NCBI GenBank assembly: GCA_030077755.1
Contig: JAQJZZ010000017.1
Span: 372,001-436,000, forward strand
Direction: 5' to 3'
DNA length: 64,000 nt
DNA from: Filosporella fistucella
Taxonomy: Eukaryota > Ascomycota > Leotiomycetes > Helotiales
Shown here: positions 46,466 through 58,374 of the stretch, piece after piece
Position numbering within the stretch: position 1 is the first letter of the stretch
Layout: each line of letters begins with the position of its first letter
Made by a program: the position numbers and the translations under genes
The notes under the pieces: model-generated
Seen by the model: the letters and a program-made list of their open reading frames with translations, nothing else
What the model was told of the DNA's origin: nothing
The model's database searches: none

Positions 46466-49400
46466 ATGCTTCCGGAGACGCCTCGTGCCGAATTTGGCAA
46501 CGAAAAGGTGTGCTCTGTGTCACGAAGTAGAGGACGAGTGAGGACCGGACGGCGTGCGGAAACAGAAGAGGATGACCGCGAAGATGCACTCCATGCTCAG
46601 AAGATATTTGAAGAGAGATACCCTGACTTTCAACGAACTCCATTGGACAAAACTCATAGTCAAGCTGTGGAGATGGCAAGGAGGGGCAAAACACCGAAGC
46701 GTAAGGTTGAAGCTGAGGTGCAAGTATGTCCGATCACTAATACATTTTCTGTGGGAACTATGATTCAAGGAGACCCTTTCCTTATATCTAATGCCGCCGG
46801 GTCTATCATCAATTGTACACAGTCCAACTCCAATACGACTTCTGACCAAAATGTACCGGCTCACACTTTTCCTATTCAAGCAACTACACAAAAGTACCGC
46901 CAGCACAGAGAAAGAAAAGATATATACGATATCTTCCAGGAAATGGCGAGAAGAAACGTAGAAACCACAGAAGCTGTTCGAAAGTCCTTCAGTCTGGACA
47001 TGTTAGTCGGAACACAAAAAGTAGAAACTGCAGGCGTCCCTCCTCTTACAGTACCATCTCCTATGCCGACAAATCAAGGTTGGAGGACATATCGAAAACC
47101 CGAGGAGAGAAAGAATATATACGACATAGTGGAAGATACGCTCAATGCTACACAGACAATTCCACCAGTTGAGATTGCGACAATCTACCGAGTGCATGGA
47201 AATATTGCAATAGAGGGAAGCAGAACATATTTGCCTCAGTCACCAGCGGGTCGTAACCTCGAGTTGTTGGAGTCGAAAGGCGAGGAGGAAATCACCACAG
47301 GGAACTTGCAATGTCCTGTGGACAAGACTCCATGTGCAGTAATTAACGGCCTACAACAGTCAAGCATCTCATCCTTGCATCTGGTCGGACTCACTACAGC
47401 AAGTGAAGGGGAGCTTGAACAGCTTGGTGCATCTCGATCAAGCACCCAGCAGTAAGATTCCTATCCATTATCCGGTTATATATGTAGACTCGTACAATTT
47501 TGTTATTTCTGTGGCTAATAAAGTACTTGCAGTGAGAGTCTGAAGATAATTGAGTCACAAATTTTACATGGTAATACTGAGAGTGGAGTTGAGGAAGAGC
47601 CGCAGAGATCAGCTTTCAATGACCCAAAACACTCGGTTGCTTCCTCCACCCAGGACAACGATAATGTGGATGGTTTTCAATTTAGGAGCGGCCATTGTGA
47701 TGGTGAAGTTGATGCGGATGCTGATGGCGAGGAGTGGAATGGTGACAACACTGAGGAGCAGCCATGCAAGAGACAGCGAAGACTTCCTCGCAACAATCCC
47801 TGCAAGATCGCTCGAGCAGCTGCACTTCAAGAACTCTCTAGGCGTCGCGCCTCCAAGACAAGACAGGATGGAGGCGAAAGCGAGCATAGTCAGCGATTCG
47901 AGCAGGAAAAGGAGAAGAAGGAGAAGAAGGAGAAGAAGGAGAAGAAGGAGAAGAAGGAGAAGAAGGAGAAGAAGAACAAGCGCATACTGCCAGATGGGCA
48001 GTTGGTGATTGCATCGGAGAGGCTGCGTGGCCCAGGCGCTGATGATACTGAATGTAAGTGGCGTTCTTCAAAATGCCCCTCCTATAATTGATGTGGTTCA
48101 CTTTAGATAGCCTGTTGGAGTTATCAGAAGATCCGATAGCTTATGCTTCGAGCGATGAAGATGTTGTCAGGAAGGATAGCACTAAGCGCCGGGCTCCAAT
48201 GAAGCCGAAAGTTACTTTCAAAACTTCCAAATACTTCGGTAAGATAGATATGACCGCGTTTCGTATCCCAGAACCGAGGAATACAAACATGAATAGCTTT
48301 ACCCCGATTTCTTTCTGGTCCGATGGCTTTGTTGGAGATGAAAAAGCTCCTATGGGACGGGTTATGCCTTCCAAACATACCGTACGGCGGCAACGGGAGA
48401 AAGGCCTTTTGGCCAGAGGGATGACATTACTTGTAGGCCAACTTACTATTGTGCCTGAGCGGTCTTCGGAGAGGGAGCGGAAGCGGAAGCGGAAGCGGAA
48501 GCTTCTCAAGAAAACTTCACACCTGGATTTAGTACCTGCTGATGATCTCGTCCATCATGTCGAGGAAACGTTGCCAAATTTGGCAGACGGTAATGGAGAG
48601 AATCAACTAAGAGAGCATGCTCCGTCCGTTCGTGAGCGATCTCAAGAGGCGAACGGAAGAGAGAATGATGTTTTGCTTGACGAGATATTACATGTGGATC
48701 GTCCACTTGATCAAATGTCCTGTCTGCCTCCTCTTCAAGTTGGGTCAAATGGTGCTTCACTTGACTCAAATAAGCCCGAAGAAAGCCAAATTGCTGTTGG
48801 TTGTGTCGAGAGACTCATAAGAGAGCAAGAGCATGCAGCATCTGGCGAACATGAGAGTCAGAGACAAGAGGCACCCACTGTTCAACTCTTACCAAAACTG
48901 TTTCTGAGCAATACTCCGAATCTCCATACGCCATTCATCCCCATAGGAAGTATCAGAATAGCTCCAAGCAGCAGCTCACCTCTCAAAAGGAAGTCACAAT
49001 ACCTTGATCGTGGCCGTGAAACCGAGGTGACCATTGAAGGAGGATGCAGTGAGGTAAATCACGAAGTAACTCGGGAGACAAATGCTGAGATCTCTATGCC
49101 CAAAGACATTCTTTCGGCGAATAGGGTGATGAAGCAGGAACAACGAGACCGCGAGGCTATGCAAGAAATGATGATGGTGTCTTTACCTCTAACTCGGAGA
49201 TCACAAGATCGTGAAGCAGGATCCAGTCAAAATTATGTTCGTGAAAATGAGCAAGAGAGTGAAGATGAATTATCCTCAGTTTCTGAAGGAGACCAGCAGA
49301 GCGATTCTGAAGAAGATAATACAGTTGTGTCTGCTGAGGACCATGCCAATCGATTCCAACTGTCTGCCGCGGGAAATGAATTGGTACAGCTCCAGGTGCA

Positions 49401-50646
49401 TAATCGTAGGCTAAACAATGAACAAGAAAGTCACTCCAATCGCATCTCATCGATTGGAACCAGCCACACTGAAGAGGTGGAAGATGGTGTTGGCTCAAGT
49501 GTGAAAAACTGTGGAGTAGGGGGAGCCGATGGGCTGGGTTTGCCTTGCAGTGTCCTATCCCAAACTTGCGGATCCCCGAATCACCAGAGATCTCAGCTCG
49601 AACTAGGTGATAGGAGCTTAAAAGCAGAGTTGGAGCTCCATAATGTCGTGTCTCAAGCGCTGCGGAAAGTCCCAGGGCTACTACCATTTCCGTTGTTGCC
49701 GCCACGCGTGCAGAACAATTTCTTGTTAAAAGAAACTCAAAAGCGTTCCAAGTGGGAGAGCTCTGGAATAAGTTCAGACCAGGTCCGAAAATCAAGTCCT
49801 GATCACTATGATGACCCACAAGATCTTACGTGGAGAGTTTCCAGACCAGCATCGGGCCCACGAATGGAAGTAGATGAGGAAATACAGGATAGTTCTCCAC
49901 CTCCTGAGCGGACACCGGATCCCACGCGACGGCGGTTGAGCAAGCGTGCCGTTCGAGGCGGTCAGCTATCGATTGGAGATTCTCGGTCCATTCTCCAAGA
50001 CTTATCTGCGCAGGGGAATGCTTGCGGTGATCCAAAGAATGATACTGTTGCTCTTTGGGAAACCACTCCTAAGGAAGCCGCCTTACCTCGTATAAAACGG
50101 CACATTGATATGCGCAGTGAGATTCCTGAGACGCAATTTGTGGTAGACCCTGGAATAAGTTACTTCAGTCAGGCTTCTCAATCGCTCAGCCAACCCTATA
50201 ATAGAGTTTTCGAAAACCCAAGGATACTCCAAAGCCCTAGTTGGATTCGCGATCGAGAAGTGGACGAAAGTAGGATGGCTGGTGGTATTTCATATTCAGC
50301 CGCCTTTCAACATACTCTCTCACCAACCAAGAGCATGGGCCAAGTTAGCCAGCGTAACTATTCTCAAGAGACATATGAAAATAGCCAACACAAAGATCTG
50401 AAAAGCTTGACGGAACGAGCTAGTCAAAATCTAGGTACTCAGCCTGCCAGTTTACGGCAAGTATCAAGAAAAATGCCCAGTCTTTTGACTCGAAGAGACT
50501 CTGAGGGTACCGGGCAAGGGCATGCTTCTAGCCAGGCAAGTCAAGGTGGAGCACCAATCTACCCCCAGAGGAAGCAAGCATCACGAAAGCGAGAAGTGCC
50601 ATTGGCCTTGTATCCGCCATTTCTCGGGCACTCCATCACTCAGTAA
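46466..50646 (+). CDS. Large disordered protein of unknown function
   Basis: Exons 46466-47451, 47533-48053, 48107-50646; 1,348 residues. Both introns have clear signals (GTAAGA...GCTAAT...GCAG and GTAAGT...TTTAG) and phase closes. No known domain recognised. Seen: N-terminal TPRAEF and basic RSRGRVRTGRR; two copies of an ERK(D/N)IYDI motif about 65 residues apart; a Lys-rich array of seven EKK units; an RKRKRKRK cluster; FKTSKYFGKIDMTAFRIPEP and FTPISFWSDGFVGDEKAPMG, which look the most conserved; and many Ser/Gln/Glu-rich stretches with DNA-damage-kinase-like SQ pairs (SQASQSLSQ). Composition suggests a nuclear, largely unfolded scaffold. Function unknown. Confidence 0.8.
47912..47974 (+). 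repeat. Coding 9-bp minisatellite (GAGAAGAAG)x7
   Basis: Seven perfect 9-nt units encoding EKK repeats in the large disordered protein. A second, 6-nt array (AAGCGG units) lies at about 48479-48500 and encodes KR pairs. Confidence 0.9.
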
Positions 50647-51145
50647 CGTATCATTGCCGCGACTTGCAGTGTAAGATGGCGAGCCGAACTTGCATGTATT
50701 CTAGCTATCTGAACCGATGTGACTGATGTGGAAGATCAAGGCGCTGTGCATTGTATCTTACACATGTTGTAGGACAATGGCTATGGAACTATGTAGAAAG
50801 CATTAATGAATTGCTGTCTTTCTCATAACACTAGCCAACTATAAGTGGAAGGTAGCGTAATTGTTCAGGTACGTAGTAAATACTGTCAACTACCACATAA
50901 AGAACGACCGGAATAGACACAGAACCATTCCTACAATATCTCGGCTTCATAATGGTTCTAATATATGCAAGGGCCAATAATAAGAATGAGAACAAGAACA
51001 CACAATGCTGCGTGATGAAGCTCATGGAAAGGATTTTGTAGAAGCACAATATGAAGATGGACTTTGAGTTTTAAAATTGAAAGTACGTTTTATGTCCCCC
51101 ATAACGCCTTGCTAAATAGACACATATAATTCCAAGGGTTTACCC
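50647..51145. other. Convergent intergenic region, 0.5 kb
   Basis: Between the large disordered protein gene and BUB3. Should hold both 3' UTRs. Nothing else recognised. Confidence 0.5.
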
Positions 51146-52354
51146 CTACTTAGGTCCTTTTCCTTTCGCCTCTGTCTCTCCGAGTTCTCTGATATACACA
51201 TGCGTAGCTCCCTCCCCACTATAATCCTCTTGCCCATCTTCAAATCCAGGACACACCGCAATAGCAAGATATTTGCCGTTACTAGAGAAGGAGAGTGCTG
51301 CTACACTAGCAGTGTACTTCTGATATTGTCGAATTCGCCGCTTGGCTACAGCATCCCATAGTGCTACGACTCCGTCGCCGCCTCCTGATGCGAACGTGCC
51401 GTGGATAGGATTGAAGGTTAATGCATTAACGGGGTACACGATGTCCGTTCCTTCAGCATCGGGTTGTCTGTGGCATTTGAATGCGTATTTTCGTGCTTGA
51501 GACTCAGTTGAAGGATCGAACCATTCTACTGCTACTCGGCCTTCAATACTACTTGTTGCATACCCGTCATCATTAGGCATACATGCAACGGCTCTTGTCA
51601 TAAATTTCAGAGACGATTCACGCTGTTGCCAAGGTTTGATGTCGGTGTTAGCTCCATTTGCTTGGGAGGCAATCGCCATTGTGCTTTTGAGCTCGTAGAT
51701 GTAGACTAGGCGAGAAGACATAGCTACAACGAGCTTGGAGGCAGTAACGGAGAGGGAGTGAGGTTTGGCGGGGAGAGTGATGGTTGTTGGTTCTTTGTCT
51801 GGGTTCTTGAGATCGTGGAGATGGAGGGTCGAGTCCCATGATGCTGAGACGAGTAATGCTAGAAGCTTGTCAGTGAAGCAAATGTTAAAAAGTAATGAAT
51901 ACGAACAGTGGTCTCTATTATACACAACTGACTTTACTGGTGCCCCATGAGCACTCAATACTGTCTGCTCTCCTGTCTCTAGATTTAACCTGCAATCCAG
52001 AGTCAGCAAATCCAATTATGTTGATGGAATCGTTCTCACCTCTTCACTTGCCAATCCAGACCAGCAGTAAAGGCTTCCTTATCGTCGGCGCCAAAGCAAA
52101 CATCGAGTACTGGTGCTCGGTGCTCGTACTTCTCGATCAGCTTTCCGCCCGCTTCTTGATCTTGTGTATCATACAAGTAAACATTCTTATCCCAAGAAGC
52201 CACCAGCAAACGAGTTGGGGAGTCTGGCGCATACTTCAATGAAGTGATGGCATCTGAAGGCGGCTGCGAGAGCTCAAACTGGATTGCTGTCAGTCGAATT
52301 AGCATGTTCTCACATGTGAAGTCAGTCCCAAAGGAAAGGCTTACTTGGTGCCAT
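51146..52354 (-). CDS. BUB3: Spindle checkpoint WD40 protein BUB3
   Basis: WD40 propeller that binds phosphorylated MELT motifs at kinetochores and recruits BUB1/BUBR1. Exons (minus): 52354-52345 (10 nt), 52286-52040, 51989-51907, 51858-51146; 350 residues. Family marks: FELSQPPSDAITSLKYAP, LLVASWDKNVYLYD, LVSASWDSTLHLHD, EGRVAVEWFDPS, KYAFKCHRQ, VYPVNALTFNPIHGTFASGGGDGVVALWD, and IRQYQKY. EGRVAVE is diagnostic for BUB3/RAE1, and length plus ending favour BUB3 over RAE1. Intron 3 (51906-51859) is 48 nt, stop-free, with an unusual GTTCGT donor. Head-to-head with GPN2. Confidence 0.95.
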
Positions 52355-52711
52355 CTTTGACGCGTTGCAATATGTTACGACTTGTGAAGGAGGTTCAGAG
52401 GGGCTTCTGGTTATGTTATTGTTGATTTTCGGATCAAAAACATCCAAATCGGCAAAACCTCGGATTTACAAAAAGCTCGAGTCGCAAAGCTGCTCTCAGC
52501 AAGTCAATTTGATCAGAACCTGTTCTCCAATTCACAGCGTTCTCAACAAGCAAAACGGAACTATTTAGAAAGAGGTAGTGCCTTAGTATTACCCGGAGTG
52601 CACCACCACGAGCATTTCACACACTGTTGCAACTCAGATCAGAATTTCAACACACCACTACCCCTCCTACTAACCCCGCCACTGGGAGCTTGCATACAAC
52701 TTTCCTCAGCT
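52355..52711. promoter_or_regulatory. Bidirectional promoter region BUB3/GPN2
   Basis: A 357-nt shared upstream region between divergent starts. Role inferred from orientation; no specific site identified. Confidence 0.5.
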
Positions 52712-53860
52712 ATGCCGTTTGCACAACTTGTGCTTGGTAGCCCAGGAGCTGGGAAGAGTACCTATTGTGATGGCAGTAAGCTTCCTTACTACTCCTCAGA
52801 ATCATCTTATTAACATTCTCAGTGCAACAGTTCATGTCCGCCATAGGCCGTAAGTGCTCAGTAGTCAACCTTGACCCAGCAAACGATCACACCAATTATA
52901 AATGCGCAATGGATGTTCGAGACCTGGTAAAATTGGAAGATATCATGGAAGAAGACGATTTGGGACCAAATGGGGGCGTTCTTTATGCTCTCGAAGAGCT
53001 GGAACAAAATATGGAGTGGTTAGAAGCTGGATTAAGTGAGCTGGGAGAAGACTATGTTCTATTTGATTGCCCTGGACAGGTGGAACTCTATACACATCAC
53101 TCGTCTCTACGAAACATATTTTTCAAGCTACAGAATCTTGGTTATAGGGTGCGTCCTTCATCCGCTGGTGTGGACTCGCTGTGTACTAATTTCTACCCAG
53201 CTTGTGGTCCTCCATCTCTCCGACTCGTATTGCTTGACCCTACCCTCTCTTTACATCTCGAATTTGATCCTATCCCTCCGAGCCATGCTGCAGATGGATC
53301 TTCCACACCTCAATGTCTTGACCAAAATTGACAAGCTTTCTTCTTACGGCCCTCTACCATTTAACCTCGATTTTTACACCGAAGTCCAGGATCTGTCGTA
53401 TCTCCTTCCACATCTCAAAGAAGAGTCTTCTACTATGAGAGGTTCGAAATTCGAAGGCCTGAATACAGCGATTGTGGATCTTGTGGAAAGCTTCGGTTTG
53501 GTTGGGTTCGAGACTCTGGCGATTGAGAATAAGAAAAGCATGATGCATTTACTGCAAGTTATTGACAGAGCAGGTGGTTATGCGTTCGGTGGAGCTGAAG
53601 GCGCAAATGATACCGTTTGGCAGGTCGCAATGCGAGAAGGTGTAACCACAATGGACGTGAAGGATGTTCAGGAGCGGTGGTTGGATGCGAAAGAGGAGTA
53701 TGATGAGCATGAGCAGCAGCAGTGGGAGGAGCAGGCCAAGGTCAGAGATGAGGCTGAACGACAGAAGGCGGCCGAGTTCGGGGGTGACGATGATGATGAG
53801 ATGGGGGGAATGATGCCTCCTGGAGATAGTGGCATTAAGATAGTCCGAAAGAATCGATGA
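52712..53860 (+). CDS. GPN2: GPN-loop GTPase 2
   Basis: GTPase of the GPN family that assists assembly and nuclear import of RNA polymerase II and III. Exons 52712-52775, 52823-53148, 53201-53860; 349 residues. Motifs: P-loop GSPGAGKST (residues 9-17), VVNLDPAND, the family-defining Gly-Pro-Asn in DDLGPNGG, FDCPGQVELY (switch II region), and TKIDKL as the base-recognition motif. The first splice restores the Met of MQQFMSAIGRKC. The C-terminal tail is Glu/Gln-rich and ends MGGMMPPGDSGIKIVRKNR. Its stop is only 60 nt from that of POP5 on the other strand, so the 3' UTRs probably overlap. Confidence 0.95.
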
Positions 53861-53920
53861 TACCCTTATGTTGCCTTGTGAAGGTCCAATCCTCGTTAGT
53901 TTGGAAGCATGGCTCTGATT

Positions 53921-54538
53921 TCAGCCATCACCATCATGATCTGTGCCGTTGTCGCTGTCGGAGTCTCTATCCACCATCAGGACATCTTTTGTCGATGTTG
54001 GCTGATCCGCAGCTTTTCCGAACATGACCTCCAAGGTTGTCTCCCCATTTCCACTGTGTTCTCTCTGCGCTTTAAGAATCAGTTCCCTAGCCCTCCTAAT
54101 AGCCTCTTCCTCGGCCTTCCTGATAGTTCCACTGACTCTCACCACCCTAAAAACGCATTTCTTTCCTCCAGTGACAGGGACAGAGTTCATGAGCGAAAGC
54201 GCAGCCCATGCGAGCCTATAATGCGCTCTTGAAACTCGAAGGATGAAGGTTGATGTGGCGGGAGATAGATATTTTACTGCATGCATTAGCTTATTGGAAG
54301 GGATCAAAGATCTGTAAAATCAACCTGAAATGCTATCTGCAATTGCCCCATTGCCATAATCTCCGAATAGATTCGTCACTTCATGCCGTATACCCTTTAC
54401 CAGAGCTTGCGCATTCAAAGCATTTGTCGTAGGCTGGTTAAAAACCACGATATCAGGAACTTTTCCTTTTTCCTGGCCTTTCTCTAGCTCAGGATATAAG
54501 ATATTGACCAGCAAATACCGGTTCTTGAGACGAACCAT
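53921..54538 (-). CDS. POP5: RNase P/RNase MRP subunit POP5
   Basis: Protein shared by RNase P (tRNA 5' maturation) and RNase MRP (rRNA processing). Exons (minus): 54538-54325, 54276-53921; 189 residues. MVRLKNRYLLVNILYPE is the classic POP5 start, and the core continues through LFGDYGNGAIADSISVKYLSPATSTFILRVSRAHYRLAWAALSLM and GTIRKAEEEAIRRARELI. The C-terminal ~40 residues are acidic and Ser/Asp-rich. An upstream in-frame ATG would add 14 residues of no family match, so the ATG at 54538 is preferred. Only 143 nt separate it from the divergent cnxE start. Confidence 0.94.
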
Positions 54539-54681
54539 TATTGCTGTTGCGATGCTGAGTTCTGGCGACGCGGTTCGCAAAAGAAAAAAAATCTGGGGGA
54601 CGCGATTCTCGCTGTGACGTTGACCGAGAATTTCAAAGTCGGATCAGGCGGGGACTGTAGCTTCAACGTCAAGAAACAAAC
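54539..54681. promoter_or_regulatory. Very short bidirectional promoter POP5/cnxE
   Basis: 143 nt between divergent start codons, with a purine run (agaaaaaaaat) near 54580-54592. Promoter role inferred. Confidence 0.55.
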
Positions 54682-56790
54682 ATGTCAAGCCTAAAAGCTG
54701 CCATTCTTGTTGTTTCGACAACTGCTTCCAAGGATCCTTCGACTGATTCGTCGGGAGGTATCCTAAAGGATGTATTTCAAGGTGAGGGAGAAAAGTGGGA
54801 GGTAATTGATACAAAGATTGTTAGTGATGATGTGCTTGATATTCAACGCAGTATCACGGCGTGGGCCGATAAGAACGATGCGCCTAATGTTATAATTACT
54901 ACTGGGGGTACTGGCTTTGCAGTACATGACAGTACGCCAGAGGTGTGTAAATTATGGCTCAATTTGAGATATGTTATTCATTCAAGTCTAGGCTGTCACT
55001 CCATTGCTACATAAACAAGCACCGGGATTAGTTCATGGCATGCTTGCTGCCTCGTTGGCTGTTACACCTTGTATGTATTCGAGATCATATATAAGAATGT
55101 CAGCTAATGCGCATGAGTTGCTCTTATGTCACGGCCAGTCGCTGGTGTACGGAACAAAACGATTATTGTTACCCTTCCAGGATCCCCCAAAGGAGCGAGA
55201 GAGAACCTTCAATCAATCTTAAAACTTCTTCCACATGCTTGCCTCCAAGCAGCTGGAGCTGATTCAAGAGTACTTCATGCTGGAGGGGTAAAGAAGTTAG
55301 AGAGAGAAGCAGGCGTGGAAGCTGGTGGTCGTGCTGGCCATTCCCACGGCCACTCCCATGGCCATTCTCATGGTCACGGCCACAGCCATGGCCACTCTAT
55401 GCCAGTTCGCCATACCAAGGTATGCGAGAATCAACAATCAAACGATCCATCTCTTGGTCCAACGAGACGTTACAGATCGTCACCATATCCTATGTTGGCT
55501 GTTGAAGACGCAATCAAGCTTATCAAGGAGCACACCCCACAAGGCAAAATCGTCAAAGCTAAAGTGAACGGGGATCTTGTCGGCTCGGTCTTAGCTGAAG
55601 ATGTTACTGCAACGGAAGCTGTCCCTGCCTACCGAGCAAGCATTGTGGATGGATACGCAGTGATAGCTGAGGAAGGCAAATCGACCAAAGGGATATTTCC
55701 CGTTGCATCAATATCACATGCGACACCTGGTGACATCCTTCCATTGGAGAGTGGCCAAATTGCACGCATCACCACAGGGGCTCCACTTCCACCAGGTGCT
55801 ACATCTGTTGTTATGGTAGAAGATACTGTCTTGAAAACAATGACTGAAGACGACAAAGAAGAGAAAGATGTGGAGATCTTGGCAGAAGGCGTTAAGCCAG
55901 GCGAAAATGTGCGGGAAGTTGGAAGTGATATCAAGAAAGGAGAAATCATCATGCGAAAAGGGGAGGAAATCTCAGCTATCGGCGGAGAGCTGGGTTTGCT
56001 TGCCTCAGTTGGAAGGGCAGAAGTTATGGTCTATAAAAAACCCGTCGTCGGCATTCTTTCCACAGGAGATGAGATTGTGGAACACAGCAAACCAGGTGAC
56101 TTACGACTAGGTGAAGTCCGCGATTGCAACAGACCTACCCTAATCTCTGCTGTGCGAGGTTGGGGCTTCGAAGCAGTCGATCTCGGCGTTGCGAAAGACA
56201 AGTCGGGAGCCTTGGAGCAAACTCTGAGGGATAGCTTCCGAAAAGTTGATATGATAATCACTTCTGGTGGAGTATCTATGGGCGAACTTGATCTGTTAAA
56301 ACCAACTATTGAGCGCTCACTTGGTGGCACAATCCATTTCGGAAGAGTCTCGATGAAGCCTGGGAAACCGACGACATTTGCAACTGTTCCAGTAAAGAAC
56401 AACACCGGCGAGAGATTCTCTAAAGTCATATTTTCGCTGCCAGGAAACCCAGTCTCCGCGATTGTAACCTTCCATCTCTTCGTTTTGCCTTCTTTACATC
56501 ATGCTTCGGGTATTTCGCCGGCAGGCTTACCCAAAGTACAAGTGACACTAGATCATGAGTTCCGTCTAGACCCACAGAGGGCAGATTACCATCGTGCAAT
56601 CGTGACTTTGGGACGAGATGGTTTAATTCATGCAAGCAGCACTGGAGTCCAACGAAGCTCGCGAGTTGGGAGTCTGAAGAGCTCAAACGCTCTACTTTGC
56701 TTGCCCGCTGGGAAAGAAATTCTTTCAAAGGGCTCGAAAGCTGAAGCACTTTTGATGGGAAAGCTGAAGAGCGAATTTGATGGTCTGTGA
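54682..56790 (+). CDS. cnxE: Molybdenum cofactor biosynthesis fusion protein (MogA-like + MoeA-like)
   Basis: Two-domain enzyme like gephyrin/CNX1: adenylates molybdopterin, then inserts molybdate, giving the cofactor of nitrate reductase. Exons 54682-54942, 54992-55070, 55118-56790; 670 residues. N-terminal adenylyltransferase domain (about 5-170) with IITTGGTGF, DSTPE, and IVTLPGSPKGARENL. A His/Gly/Ser-rich linker (about 187-207) follows. The MoeA domain then has PAYRASIVDGYAV, GAPLPPGATSVVMVED, VGILSTGDEI, ITSGGVSMGELD and SLPGNPVSAIVTF. Both active-site cores look complete. The domain order (MogA then MoeA) is that of fungal and animal proteins; plants have the reverse. Confidence 0.95.
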
Positions 56791-56973
56791 ATAAGGGTGC
56801 CCGGCATGACGCAGTAATTAGGGTTATTTAGGTAGTGACGATATCACTGAATCCCACGACTTTTAAATGGAAGGAGCCTCTGTAAAAATTTTCTTGCCCT
56901 TTCTATTCCCTTGTCATCATATTTTCTATAATTGTATAAATTTCCTTATATACATTCGTTTGCGAGTGTGAAA

Positions 56974-58129
56974 ATGTGTTGTTTTGACTACTACAGATTC
57001 GATAGGTGTGGTCACCTTTTCGTTGAGATCACCACATATTGTCTCAAAAGTTGTTTCGATGCGGGCGTTCATGGTGTTCTTCGAGGCTGTGAAGAGCAGG
57101 ATCCACCAGGTCCTTTGAAAGAATATTGGTCCCAGGATATATATGGTCCTCCGCCTGGTCTAGTCAAGGATCGTTGGAAAGGACGGCAAGGATCTTGCCA
57201 AATGTGTGTCGAAGACCACCCTGTAAGTACGGATATGGCGAACCGAATGGAGGATGGGGAACTTCTACCACTTCTAGTCTATTACAGCCCTTGAACAGTC
57301 TTTCTACACGCACGTAAAGACCATAAGTTGATTATCGCAGTGGTATTTTTCATCGAACTTGCTCAGCTACAACGACGTCACCCCCGATGGTGCCCTTCCC
57401 AGTATCCACCATGAATCACGACCAGCAAAACCCAAACCATTCTTTCATAAGAATGGGGAAGTATCGTTGGAGTGCGACAACGTTCATGAAGATATTGGAC
57501 CTTGGATTTTGATGCCTGAGTTGAAATGCAAACTCTACGACCTTATCGGAGTATCGCATCAAGAAGGCTTTCTAGGTCCAGACGACAACGTTGAACTATA
57601 CTTCCCCGAGAAGTTACAGCTTTACCAACCCTGGTCACTAGATTTGTGGTCTGTCAATGCGTATGTATCTGGCTTCCAACTTGACGAAGCGCCTAATAGA
57701 TACTTCAAGTAAATGGTGGATTAAGTAGAATGGACTGGTTAGGTCACACACCTCGGGAGCAACATTAGCGGAGTTGAAGCTCTATTTCTAGTTATACCCG
57801 CTCAAACTCTGACGTAAGTCTAGATCAATCTTTATCAAGGGACATACGCCGATCCCGGTTGGACCCTAATGTACGTGTATGAGTAAGATCACTGGGGACA
57901 TCACTTCAGTCTTCGCGTTGATAACTAAACACTTTACAGATTCATCTTTAAACCACATGGAATGTGCTTCGACGACTTCTTGAACCATTATTCGGCAGGG
58001 GAGACTGTAGAAAAAGTTGTTCCGGTAGTCGTTCCACCGGTGGAACCGGTAATAGAAATTGAGCAAGAGGATCAATGGGATTGTGATGTTCCAATAGAGT
58101 CGATTGAAGATGTGCTGTGGGATGACTAA
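56974..58129 (+). CDS. Unrecognised fungal protein with N-terminal MC...CGH Cys motif
   Basis: Exons 56974-57222, 57341-57664, 57824-57870, 57940-58129; 269 residues. The N-terminus has MCCFDYYRFDRCGH, a Cys/His pattern common at the start of many short fungal proteins, and later Cys pairs (YCLKSC; SCQMC) that could complete a zinc site. The middle and end read WYFSSNLLSYNDV, IGPWILMPELKCKLYDLIG and YADPGWTLIFIFKPHGMCFDDFL. Exon 3 placement rests on a CTGAC branch just before TAG at 57821-57823 and on phase; the exon 2 donor (57665) is a choice over a nearby stronger-looking GTATGT that breaks frame. Function unknown. Confidence 0.7.
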
Positions 58130-58374
58130 GGCCCAATGGACTTGATCGAAAAAAGACTAAAATTGGGTCTGAAGTGGTAGTATAATACAACACAGTCTAG
58201 CACCACTCACCCTGCATAGCAATGCACCCATTGGAAATTTCTGACTTGCACTTCTACCTGAACGCCACGTCCCGGATGTGATTGGACAATATACACATAC
58301 ACTCCTTCGATTCATAAGTTCTCTCTCTCGCCTCTCTCTGAATCTCTTCGTCTCACGCTCTCGTAATGTCTCGA

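Noticed and set aside
47550..48008. 152-codon plus ORF ending in a long Arg run
   Set aside because: It is the wrong frame of the EKK minisatellite; exon phase of the large gene selects the EKK frame.
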